Of a stretch of 6,294 nt of DNA, positions 1-6,294 are shown piece by piece. The translations under genes were made by a program, and so were the position numbers. Below the pieces are notes generated by a model. It searched no databases and was not told where the DNA came from. It saw only the letters and a list, made by a program, of their open reading frames with translations. Within the stretch, counting starts at the first letter, position 1. Each line of letters begins with the position of its first letter. The stretch covers positions 1 to 6,294 of the forward strand of contig SKMM01000359.1 of assembly GCA_007121055.1 (NCBI GenBank). The letters run 5' to 3'. Source of the DNA: Paracoccaceae bacterium. Lineage in GTDB: Bacteria; Pseudomonadota; Alphaproteobacteria; Rhodobacterales; Rhodobacteraceae.

Positions 1-774
1 CCCCACCCCCGCATGAACCTCGCGCAACAACTGCTGATCCGCGCCCTGATCGCCCGCTTCTGGGCCAAGCCCGCCACGGGGCGCCTCACCCGCTGGGGCA
101 CGGCGCTGCACGACCGCTTCATGCTGCCCCATTACCTGTGGGAGGACTTCCTCTCCGTCCTCGCCGACCTGCGCGACCACGGCTTCGACCTGCGCCCCGA
201 ATGGTTCCAGGCCCAGGCCGAGTTCCGCTTCCCCTTCTGCGGCGAAGTGGTCGCCGAGGGCGTCCGCCTCGAACTCCGCCAGGCGCTCGAACCCTGGCAC
301 GTGCTGGGCGAGACCGGCGCCATCGGCGGCACCGTGCGCTACACCGACAGCTCCACCGAGCGCCTGCAGGCCCGGCTCGAAGGGGCCGACCCCGACCGCT
401 ACACCGTGGTCTGCAACGGCCGCGCCCTGCCGATGCGCACCGTGGCGCCGGGCATCGGCGTGGGCGGCCTGCGCTACAAGGCCTGGCAACCCTCGTCGGC
501 GCTCCACCCGGTCCTGCCGGTGGACGCCCCCCTGACCTTCGACATCTTCGACACCTGGTCGGGCCGGGCGCTGGCGGGCTGCGTCTACCACGTCGCCCAC
601 CCCGGGGGCCGCAACTACGAAACCTTCCCCGTCAACGGCAACGAGGCCGAGGCCCGCCGCCTTGCGCGCTTCGAGGCCCACGGCCACCGCCCCGGCGCCC
701 ATGTCCCCCCGCCCGAGCGCCCGCACCCGGAGTTTCCCCACACCCTCGATCTGCGCCGCCCGCCAGGGCTCTGA
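1..774 (+). CDS. DUF2126 putative amidoligase, C-terminal fragment (5' end outside window)
   Basis: This is the C-terminal 257 residues of a DUF2126 protein. Pfam describes the family as a putative amidoligase; members are usually about 1,100 residues with an N-terminal transglutaminase domain, so roughly three quarters of the gene should lie to the left. The frame is open from base 1 (Pro-His-Pro-Arg before the first Met), so the ATG at 13 is internal. Recognisable family blocks are MNLAQQLLIRALIARFW near the left edge, YKAWQPSSALHP (residues about 160-170), FDIFDTW (180-186) and YHVAHPGGRNYETFPVN (196-212). A Pro/His-rich tail ends at TGA. No signal peptide or membrane segment is visible in this part. 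The ATP-grasp/alpha-E gene follows after 12 bases on the same strand, so the two are probably co-transcribed. The predicted role is ATP-dependent amide-bond formation on an unknown substrate, inferred from the family only. C strongly outnumbers G here, unlike the next gene. Confidence 0.88.
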   Translation, partial: PHPRMNLAQQLLIRALIARFWAKPATGRLTRWGTALHDRFMLPHYLWEDFLSVLADLRDHGFDLRPEWFQAQAEFRFPFCGEVVAEGVRLELRQALEPWHVLGETGAIGGTVRYTDSSTERLQARLEGADPDRYTVVCNGRALPMRTVAPGIGVGGLRYKAWQPSSALHPVLPVDAPLTFDIFDTWSGRALAGCVYHVAHPGGRNYETFPVNGNEAEARRLARFEAHGHRPGAHVPPPERPHPEFPHTLDLRRPPGL

Positions 775-786
775 CCGACCTATGCC

Positions 787-3138
787 ATGAACGCCCCCGC
801 CGATCCCGCCCTCGACGCGCTGCTGGCCGGTTATGCGCCGCTTCCCGGCGTGGCGGACGAGGTGATGGATGCGTCGCGCCGGCCGCGGCCCGTATGGGGG
901 CCGTTCCTGGGCCACCTCGCGCGGATGACGGCGGCCGAGCGCGGCGCGGCACTGGCGCGGGCGGAACAGTATCTGCGCGACGCGGGCGTGTTCTACCGCC
1001 TCTATGCCGACACCGGCGCGGTGGAGCGCGACTGGCCCCTCAGCCCGGTCCCCGTCCTGATCGACCATGCCGAATGGGAGGCCGTGGCCGCGGGCCTTGT
1101 CCAGCGCGCCGAACTGCTGGAGGCGGTGGTTGCGGACCTCTACGGCCCCGCCCGGCTGGTGACCGAGGGGCATCTGCCGGCGGGACTGATCGCGGCCAAC
1201 CCCGAATGGCTGCGCGCCATGGTCGGGGTGCGCCCCGCCTCGGGCCATTTCCTGCATTTCCTGGCCTTCGAGATCGGCCGCTCCCCCGACGGTAGCTGGC
1301 TGGTTCTGGGCGACCGCACCCAGGCGCCTTCGGGGGCGGGCTTTGCGCTGGAAACCCGGATGGCCACCGCGCGGGCCTATGCCAGCTTCTACCCCGGCGC
1401 GCCGGTGCAGCGCCTGGGCGGCTTCCTGTCTGAGCTGCGCGCTGCCCTCGAGGGGTTGCGCCAGACCCCCGAGGGCGGCGTGGTCATCCTGACGCCCGGC
1501 CCGATGAACGACACCTATTTCGAGCACGCCTTCATCGCCCGTCACCTGGGCGTGCCGCTTCTGGAGGGCGAGGACATGGGGGTGGAGGACGGCCGTCTGA
1601 TGGTCCGCACCGTGGCAGGCCCCCGGCCGGTCGAGGTGCTCTGGCGTAGGCTCGATGCCGGTTACGCCGACCCGCTGGAGTTGGATCCGGCCTCGCGCCT
1701 CGGCACGCCGGGGCTGATGGCGGCGGTGCGGGCGGCACGGGTGGCGGTGGTCAACGCGCTGGGCTCCGGCGTGCTGGAGGCGCGCGCGATGATGGCCTTC
1801 TTGCCGCGGCTGGCGGAGGTGGTGTTGGGCGAGGGGCTGCGCCTCCCCAACATCGCTACCTGGTGGTGCGGCGGCCCGGCTGAGCGCGCCGCGGTCGCCG
1901 CACGGGACCCCGATGCGCTGCTGATTGGCCCGGCCAAGGCCACCGGCCTGCCCTTCGAGCGCACCGCACACAGCGCAGCGCCACCGGGGATGGCTTTGCC
2001 CGACTGGCTAGCGGCCGAAGGGGCAGGGCTGGTGGCACAGGAGCGGGTGACGATCTCCACCGCGCCCGCCTGGGACGGTGACCGGCTGGAGCCCCGCCCC
2101 ATGAGCTTGCGGGCCTTCGTGCTGCGCACCCCGCAGGGCTGGCGGGTGATGCCGGGGGGCTTTGCCCGGATCGGACGGGCGGGCGACCCCACCGCAATCG
2201 CGCTGCAGCAGGGCGGCGCTGTGGCGGATGTCTGGATCACCGGCGGCGCGCCTGCGCCCGGCCCGCGCATCGCCACCGCCCCGCGGCGGAGCGGGGCACT
2301 GCCGGCGCGGGCGGCCGACAACCTATTCTGGCTGGGCCGTTATGTCGAACGCTCGGAACACGGGATGCGGCTTCTGCGTGGCTGGCACCTGCGCCTGTCC
2401 GAGGCCGGCGGCGCGGGCAGCCCCCTGATGGGTGTGCTCGAGGCGCACCTGGCCGAGCGCGGTCTTGACCCCTGGGGAGGCCCTGCGGAGGCGCTGGCCG
2501 AGGTGCTGGGGGCGGCACGGGCATGTGCTGCCAAGCTGCGCGACCGGTTCTCGACCGACGGCTGGGTCGCACTGGAGGATGTCGCGCGGCAGGCGGCGGA
2601 CCTGGACTCCGCGCCCGGCGAGGATGCGGCGCGTGCGCTGGCGGGATTGCTGGCGCGGCTCGCGGCGTTTTCGGGGCTGGTGCAGGACAACATGCTGCGC
2701 GCGACCGGCTGGCGCTTCCTGACGCTGGGCCGGGCATTGGAGCGGGCCGATTCCATGGCCTGGACGCTGGCGGTGCTGGCCGATCCCGGCGCGCCGGAGG
2801 GCAGTCTGGATCTGAGTGTCGAACTTGCGGACAGCGTGCTCGCGCATCGCCGCCGGCACGGGGCGGCCATCGACCGCGACTCGGTGGTGGATCTGCTGGC
2901 GCTGGACCCCGATAACCCGCGTGCGATGCTGTTCCAGCTGGCCACGTTGCGCGACGCGATCGACCGGCTGCCGCGCCGGGGTCCTGGGCGGATGCGGCCT
3001 GCGGCGCGGCAGGCGCTGCGGCTGCACACGCGGCTTGCCACCGCCGCGCCAGCCGAGTTGGACAGCGCCGCGCTGTACGGGCTGCGCGGCGACCTGGCGC
3101 GGCTGTCGGACCGGATCGGCGCGGAGTGGCTGGGCTGA
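787..3138 (+). CDS. Circularly permuted type 2 ATP-grasp / alpha-E (DUF403) fusion protein
   Basis: This 783-residue protein joins two domains that are often separate neighbouring genes. Residues about 20-480 are a circularly permuted ATP-grasp ligase (the DUF404/DUF407 family). Visible blocks are DRTQAPSGAG (176-185), TPGPMNDTYFEHAFIA (236-251), LLEGEDM (258-264), LWRRLDAGYADP (285-296), NALGSGVLEARA (323-334), ATWWCGG (357-363) and VMPGGFARIG (454-463). A Pro/Ala/Arg-rich linker leads to the alpha-E domain (about 505-783), which opens with LPARAADNLFWLGRYVERSE and is predicted to be all-helical. The family is predicted to form amide/peptide bonds with ATP; alpha-E is a partner domain of unknown function. 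The protein is presumably cytoplasmic, since no signal peptide is seen. The ATG at 787 suits the N-terminus, but no strong ribosome site precedes it (an AGGG lies about 18 bases upstream), so translation may depend on ribosomes arriving from the upstream gene. The stop overlaps the next start by one base. Confidence 0.92.
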   Translation: MNAPADPALDALLAGYAPLPGVADEVMDASRRPRPVWGPFLGHLARMTAAERGAALARAEQYLRDAGVFYRLYADTGAVERDWPLSPVPVLIDHAEWEAVAAGLVQRAELLEAVVADLYGPARLVTEGHLPAGLIAANPEWLRAMVGVRPASGHFLHFLAFEIGRSPDGSWLVLGDRTQAPSGAGFALETRMATARAYASFYPGAPVQRLGGFLSELRAALEGLRQTPEGGVVILTPGPMNDTYFEHAFIARHLGVPLLEGEDMGVEDGRLMVRTVAGPRPVEVLWRRLDAGYADPLELDPASRLGTPGLMAAVRAARVAVVNALGSGVLEARAMMAFLPRLAEVVLGEGLRLPNIATWWCGGPAERAAVAARDPDALLIGPAKATGLPFERTAHSAAPPGMALPDWLAAEGAGLVAQERVTISTAPAWDGDRLEPRPMSLRAFVLRTPQGWRVMPGGFARIGRAGDPTAIALQQGGAVADVWITGGAPAPGPRIATAPRRSGALPARAADNLFWLGRYVERSEHGMRLLRGWHLRLSEAGGAGSPLMGVLEAHLAERGLDPWGGPAEALAEVLGAARACAAKLRDRFSTDGWVALEDVARQAADLDSAPGEDAARALAGLLARLAAFSGLVQDNMLRATGWRFLTLGRALERADSMAWTLAVLADPGAPEGSLDLSVELADSVLAHRRRHGAAIDRDSVVDLLALDPDNPRAMLFQLATLRDAIDRLPRRGPGRMRPAARQALRLHTRLATAAPAELDSAALYGLRGDLARLSDRIGAEWLG

Positions 3139-4037
3139 TGCGCTATGCCCTCCGCGCCGAGATCCGCTATGACTATGGCGCGCCCTCCGTGTCGGGCCGC
3201 ACGGCGCTGCGCTTGGTGCCTGCGGATCTGCCGGGGCTGCAGCGCTGCACCTGGTCTCGACTGACCGCTGACCCCGCCCCGGCCGAGGTGACCGAGCGGG
3301 CGGATTTCTTCGGCAACACCGTCACCGAGATGGCTTTTCGCACCGCCAGCCAGGCCACCGTGTTCCGCCTAGGGGCTGAGGTGGAGCGGCTGGGCGCGGC
3401 GCCGTCGCTGGATCTGTCGCCGCCCCTTCAGGGGCTTGCGGGCCAGATCGCGGCGCAGACCGGGCTGGGGCCGCAGGCGCCGCACCACTTCCTGGGCCCG
3501 TCGCCCCGGGTCCGAGCCGATCCGGGTTTCGCCGCCTTCGCGCGCGAGACGGTGGGCGATGCGGCGGGCGGTGGCGACACCGTGCTGGTCGCCATGCGGA
3601 CGCTGGGCGCGAGGTTGCATGCCGAGATGCGCTTCGACGTCCATGCGACCACGGTGGAAACCGACCCGGCCGAGGCGCTGGCCGCCCGCCACGGAGTCTG
3701 CCAGGATTTCAGCCATGTGCTGATCGGGGCGCTCAGGGCGTTGGGGGTTCCGGCAGGCTATGTCTCGGGCTATCTGCGCACGGACCCGCCGCCGGGCAGC
3801 CCGCGCCTGACTGGGGCGGATGCGATGCATGCCTGGGTGATGGCCTGGTGCGGGCCGCAGGCCGGGTGGGTCGAGTATGACCCAACCAACGATACCCTGG
3901 CCGGCCCCGACCATCTGCGCGTCGCCGTGGGGCGGGATTACGACGACGCCGCCCCGGTGCGAGGCGTGTTGCGCAGTGCGGGCGCGCAGGCCAGCCTGCA
4001 GCGGGTGGATGTGGTCCCCCTGGGCAGCGCCGCTTAG
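3138..4037 (+). CDS. Transglutaminase-like cysteine protease/amidase
   Basis: This 299-residue protein has a bacterial transglutaminase N-terminal region (about residues 4-80, starting RYALRAEIRYDYGAP) followed by a transglutaminase core (about 150-255). The triad is intact: Cys188 in RHGVCQDFSH, His231 in DAMHAWVMAW and Asp248 in WVEYDPTND. Related bacterial proteins are thought to hydrolyse or transfer amide/isopeptide bonds; the substrate is unknown. I chose the ATG at 3138 because it overlaps the upstream TGA as TGATG, a translational-coupling arrangement, because a GGAG lies 11 bases before it, and because MRYALRAEIRY is a family-like N-terminus. An in-frame GTG at 3126 would add only four residues. 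No signal peptide is seen, so the protein is probably cytoplasmic. It is the last gene of the operon, ending 6 bases from the convergent tkt stop. Operon partners suggest it trims, transfers or hydrolyses the product of the two ligases (inference). Confidence 0.93.
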   Translation: MRYALRAEIRYDYGAPSVSGRTALRLVPADLPGLQRCTWSRLTADPAPAEVTERADFFGNTVTEMAFRTASQATVFRLGAEVERLGAAPSLDLSPPLQGLAGQIAAQTGLGPQAPHHFLGPSPRVRADPGFAAFARETVGDAAGGGDTVLVAMRTLGARLHAEMRFDVHATTVETDPAEALAARHGVCQDFSHVLIGALRALGVPAGYVSGYLRTDPPPGSPRLTGADAMHAWVMAWCGPQAGWVEYDPTNDTLAGPDHLRVAVGRDYDDAAPVRGVLRSAGAQASLQRVDVVPLGSAA

Positions 4038-4043
4038 TGCTTG

Positions 4044-6068
4044 TCAGCCGAGGAGGGCGCGGGCCTTCTCGGCCACCGCCTCGGGGGTGATGCCGAACTC
4101 ACGGTAGAGGTCGGCGGCCGGGGCCGAGGCGCCGAAGCCGTGCATGCCGACAAAACCCGATTTCTCGCGCTTGCCGCGCTCGCCATAGAGCCAGCGGTCC
4201 CAGCCGAAGCGGATGCCGGCCTCCACCGCCACGCGCACCGGGCCCGCGGGCAGGACCTTGCGGCGGTAGGCGTCGGGCTGCTCCTCGAACAACTCCCAGC
4301 AGGGCATGGAGACGACGCGGGTGGGAATGCCTTCCGCCTGCAGGAGGTCCCGTGCGGCCAGCGCGATCGAAACCTCGGAGCCTGTGGCCATCAGGAGCGC
4401 CTTGGCCCGTCCGCCCTCGGCATCGGCAAGGACATAGCCCCCCTGCGCGGTCAGGTTCTTGGTGGTGGGGCGGGTGCGCACCGTGGGCAGGTTCTGCCGC
4501 GACAGCGCCAGGATCGAGGGCATGTCGCGGGTGGCCAGCGCCAGTTCCCAGGCCTCCAGCGTCTCCACCGTGTCGGCGGGGCGGAACACCAGCGTGTCGG
4601 GGGTGGCGCGCAGCATCGCCAGATGCTCGATGGGCTGGTGGGTGGGCCCGTCCTCGCCCAGGCCGATGGAGTCGTGGGTCATCACGTAGACCACGGGCTG
4701 GCGCATCAGCGCCGACAACCGCATGGCGCCCCGGGCATAGTCGGTGAACACCAGGAACGTGCCGCCGTAGGGCCGGATGCCGCCATGCAGCGCCATGCCG
4801 TTCATCGCCGCGGCCATGCCGTGCTCGCGGATACCATAATGCAGATAGCGCCCGCGCCGGTTTTCGGGCGAGAAGATGCCAAGCCCGCCGGTCAGCGTGT
4901 TGTTGGACCCCGTCAGGTCGGCCGAGCCGCCGAAGGTCTCGGGCATGACCTCGTTGACGACCTCCAGCACCATCTCGGAGGATTTTCGGGTGGCGACCTT
5001 GGGCAGGGTCTCGGTCACCTGCTTCTTCAGTGCCCGCAGCGCGGGACCAAGCTTGCGCGGCATCTCGCCCGCCAGGCGACGGTCGAAATCGGCGCGGCGG
5101 CTGCGCGGCATGCCTGCAAGGCGCGTTTCCCACTCGGCGCGGGCGGCGGCGCCTCGGCTGCCGATGGCGGCCCAGGCGTCGCGGATTTCCTCGGGGATGA
5201 AGAAGGGCGGGTGTGTCCAGCCATAGGCGTCCCGCACCGCGGCGATCTCGGCCTCGCCAAGCGGCGAGCCATGGGCGCCGGCGGTGTCCTGCTTCTTGGG
5301 GCTGCCGAAACCGATATGGGTGGTGCAGACCACCATGACCGGCCGGTCGGACTGGGTGGCCTCGGTCAGCGCGCGGTCGATGTCGGCGGGGTCATGGCCG
5401 TCGCAGGACAGAACCTCCCAGCCCGCGGCGGAAAAGCGCGCGCGCTGGTCGGTGACGCAGGACAGATCCACCGACCCGTCGATGGAGATGCGGTTGTCGT
5501 CCCACAGCACGATCAGGTTCTTGAGCCTCTGCTTGCCCGCGAGGCCGATGGCCTCGTGGCTGATGCCTTCCATGAGGCAGCCGTCGCCGGCGATCACCCA
5601 GGTGCGGTGGTTCACGATGCGGGGGCCGAATTCGGCGCGCAGCGCCTCCTCGGCGATGGCGAACCCCACGGCATTGGCCAGACCCTGGCCCAGCGGCCCG
5701 GTGGTGGTCTCGATCCCCGCGGCATGGCCGAATTCCGGGTGGCCCGCGGTACGCGCGCCCCATTGGCGGAAGTTCTTCAGCTCGTCCAGCGTCATCCCCG
5801 GCGTGCCGGTGAGGTGCAAAAGCCCGTACAGCAGCATCGAGCCATGGCCCGCCGACAGGATGAACCGGTCGCGGTCGAACCAGTCCGGCGCGGCGGCGTC
5901 GAAGGTCAGGTGCTTCTCGAACAGCACGGTGGCGACGTCGGCCATGCCCATGGGCATGCCGGGATGGCCCGAATTGGCCGCCTGCACCGCATCCATGGCC
6001 AGAACGCGCAGGGCGCAGGCTTTCTTCCAGTGCTCGGGGTGGGTCTGGCGCAGGGTGGCGATGTCCAC
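4044..6068 (-). CDS. tkt: Transketolase
   Basis: A complete transketolase of 674 residues (E. coli TktA is 663). It moves two-carbon ketol units between sugar phosphates using thiamine diphosphate and Mg2+, in the non-oxidative pentose phosphate pathway and, in autotrophs, the Calvin cycle. Visible signatures are ANSGHPGMPMGMAD (31-44), the diphosphate motif GDGCLMEG (161-168) closing with Asn192 in WDDNRISIDG, the substrate-loop His266 in GAHGSPLG, the catalytic Glu415 in HYGIREHGMAAAMNG, DSIGLGEDGPTHQP, and the C-terminal ATGSEVSIALAA and MPCWELFEEQ blocks. I chose the GTG at 6068: AGAGGA lies 7 bases upstream and family proteins begin with a similar MDIATLR-type sequence. An ATG at 6113 would add 15 basic residues and has a poorer ribosome site; the reading frame is open to an ATG at 6272. 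It is convergent with the transglutaminase operon and divergent from the right-edge gene, so it is probably transcribed alone here. No cbb genes adjoin it. Confidence 0.97.
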   Translation of the reverse strand: MDIATLRQTHPEHWKKACALRVLAMDAVQAANSGHPGMPMGMADVATVLFEKHLTFDAAAPDWFDRDRFILSAGHGSMLLYGLLHLTGTPGMTLDELKNFRQWGARTAGHPEFGHAAGIETTTGPLGQGLANAVGFAIAEEALRAEFGPRIVNHRTWVIAGDGCLMEGISHEAIGLAGKQRLKNLIVLWDDNRISIDGSVDLSCVTDQRARFSAAGWEVLSCDGHDPADIDRALTEATQSDRPVMVVCTTHIGFGSPKKQDTAGAHGSPLGEAEIAAVRDAYGWTHPPFFIPEEIRDAWAAIGSRGAAARAEWETRLAGMPRSRRADFDRRLAGEMPRKLGPALRALKKQVTETLPKVATRKSSEMVLEVVNEVMPETFGGSADLTGSNNTLTGGLGIFSPENRRGRYLHYGIREHGMAAAMNGMALHGGIRPYGGTFLVFTDYARGAMRLSALMRQPVVYVMTHDSIGLGEDGPTHQPIEHLAMLRATPDTLVFRPADTVETLEAWELALATRDMPSILALSRQNLPTVRTRPTTKNLTAQGGYVLADAEGGRAKALLMATGSEVSIALAARDLLQAEGIPTRVVSMPCWELFEEQPDAYRRKVLPAGPVRVAVEAGIRFGWDRWLYGERGKREKSGFVGMHGFGASAPAADLYREFGITPEAVAEKARALLG
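4047..4073. terminator. Hairpin at the convergent gene junction, possible factor-independent stop
   Basis: GCCGAGGAGG (4047-4056) can pair with CCTTCTCGGC (4064-4073) as a 10-bp stem with one G-U pair and a 7-base loop, starting 10 bases after the transglutaminase stop. It lies inside the last codons of tkt on the other strand. No run of U follows on the + strand, so as an intrinsic terminator it is weak. It may be only the coding sequence of the tkt C-terminus folding by chance. Confidence 0.25.
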
Positions 6069-6075
6069 GGCGATG

Positions 6076-6081
6076 TCCTCT
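6076..6081 (-). promoter_or_regulatory. Ribosome binding site for tkt GTG start
   Basis: Read on the - strand this is AGAGGA, 7 bases before the GTG at 6068. It is the best Shine-Dalgarno match in the region and decides the start in favour of GTG over the upstream in-frame ATG at 6113, which is preceded only by a G-rich run. Confidence 0.6.
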
Positions 6082-6202
6082 TCGGGCCGACGGCGGGTTT
6101 GGCGCAAGGCCATAGCAGCCCCGCCCCCGAGTGCAAGCGGTGCAGCGGGCTGCGCAATTCGGGGGGGAAATCCGGGGCCGCTTTGGGCTAGCATGGGGCT
6201 CT

Positions 6203-6233
6203 GGGCGGCGGCGGTGATTCGCACCCGCCGCCC
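6203..6233. repeat. Perfect 9-bp inverted repeat with GANTC in the loop
   Basis: GGGCGGCGG (6203-6211) is matched by its reverse complement CCGCCGCCC (6225-6233) across a 13-base spacer. A shorter inner pairing (GGTG/CACC, 6213-6216 with 6222-6225) could extend the fold. The spacer contains GATTC (6216-6220), which fits the GANTC target of the alphaproteobacterial CcrM methylase. It lies about 43 bases before the start at 6277, so in RNA it would be in that gene's leader if transcription starts further left. No U-run follows, so it is not a classical terminator. The function is unknown. Confidence 0.55.
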
Positions 6234-6262
6234 GGACCCGCCACCGGCCCGCCGGGTCGACC

Positions 6263-6269
6263 GAGGGAG
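6263..6269 (+). promoter_or_regulatory. Ribosome binding site for right-edge gene
   Basis: GAGGGAG lies 7 bases before the ATG at 6277 and only 1 base before the ATG at 6271. The spacing therefore favours the second ATG as the true start. Confidence 0.55.
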
Positions 6270-6276
6270 CATGCCG

Positions 6277-6294
6277 ATGAGTGACTTCGCCGAA
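6277..6294 (+). CDS. Start of an unidentified gene cut by the right edge
   Basis: Only six codons are inside the window, reading MSDFAE. The start is supported by a well-spaced purine-rich ribosome site at 6263-6269 and by its divergent position facing away from tkt. An in-frame ATG at 6271 would add Met-Pro but is too close to that site. The product cannot be identified from so few residues. I recall that some Rhodobacteraceae carry a small coiled-coil protein and zapA beside tkt, which would fit, but nothing here proves it. Confidence 0.5.

Larger units (their letters stand above)
6069..6276. promoter_or_regulatory. Divergent intergenic region between tkt and the right-edge gene
   Basis: About 208 bases separate the leftward tkt start from the rightward start at 6277, so promoters for both genes should lie here. 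I could not identify a convincing -35/-10 pair on either strand. The few AT-containing stretches are CAATTC near 6155, GGAAAT near 6168 and CTAGCAT near 6189. The region also contains the inverted repeat at 6203-6233 and an 8-bp palindrome GGTCGACC at 6255-6262 just before the right-hand ribosome site. Calling it regulatory rests on position, not on a recognised site. Confidence 0.45.

Noticed and set aside
138..1295. A 385-codon + strand open frame overlapping the DUF2126 and ATP-grasp genes
   Set aside because: The translation is an Arg/Pro/Gly-rich low-complexity product typical of an out-of-frame reading of GC-rich coding DNA. Both overlapped frames match known families.
2323..3041. Two overlapping open frames of over 230 codons on the - strand within the alpha-E region
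   Set aside because: They overlap each other and the conserved alpha-E coding sequence, are Arg/Ser/Ala-rich and show no domain.
3126..3137. GTG at 3126 as the start of the transglutaminase gene
   Set aside because: The ATG at 3138 gives the TGATG coupling with the upstream stop and a better spaced GGAG, and the four extra residues are not family-like.
5943..5958. A perfect 16-bp palindrome, CATGCCCATGGGCATG
   Set aside because: It lies in the tkt codons for the conserved GMPMGMA motif, whose repeated Met/Pro/Gly codons produce the symmetry by themselves.
4041..6191. A 716-codon open frame on the + strand opposite tkt
   Set aside because: It is the antisense shadow of a clear transketolase in GC-rich DNA. 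Its translation is Gly/His/Gln/Ala-rich with no recognisable domain, and it has no ribosome site of note.
6114..6272. N-terminal extension of tkt up to the ATG at 6272
   Set aside because: The extra residues are Arg/Gly/Ala-rich and unlike transketolase. They would run through the divergent intergenic region, and a much better start lies at 6068.

Overview
The window is GC-rich throughout and reads like an alphaproteobacterial chromosome, most likely a Rhodobacteraceae member (Rhodobacter/Paracoccus-like). The reasons are the base composition, the strong G/C third-position bias and the protein sequences, especially the transketolase. The genus is an inference from sequence resemblance; no search was run.

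Left two thirds (1-4037, + strand): three genes packed head to tail form an operon of the predicted amidoligase/transglutaminase type. The first enters from beyond the left edge and is the C-terminal end of a DUF2126 protein, a putative GS-like amidoligase that is usually fused to an N-terminal transglutaminase. After a 12-base gap comes a 783-residue fusion of a circularly permuted type 2 ATP-grasp ligase and an alpha-E (DUF403) domain. Its stop codon shares one base (TGATG) with the start of a transglutaminase-like cysteine protease/amidase, which has an intact Cys-His-Asp triad. Comparative genomics predicts that such clusters make, attach or remodel a peptide or amide-linked product in the cytoplasm. 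The substrate and product have not, to my knowledge, been established.

Right third (4044-6068, - strand): a full-length transketolase (tkt), a housekeeping enzyme of the pentose phosphate and Calvin pathways, converges on the operon with only 6 bases between the stop codons. A short G+C-rich hairpin overlaps the tkt 3' end; no classical intrinsic terminator is visible.

Right edge (6069-6294): a divergent intergenic region of about 200 bases separates tkt from the first codons of a rightward gene that leaves the window. It holds a perfect 9-bp inverted repeat with a GANTC site in its loop. No RNA genes, CRISPR arrays, insertion sequences or prophage signs were seen. The peptide-ligase operon is the least understood part of the window. 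The family is already described in the literature, so it is an uncharacterised system rather than an unseen one.
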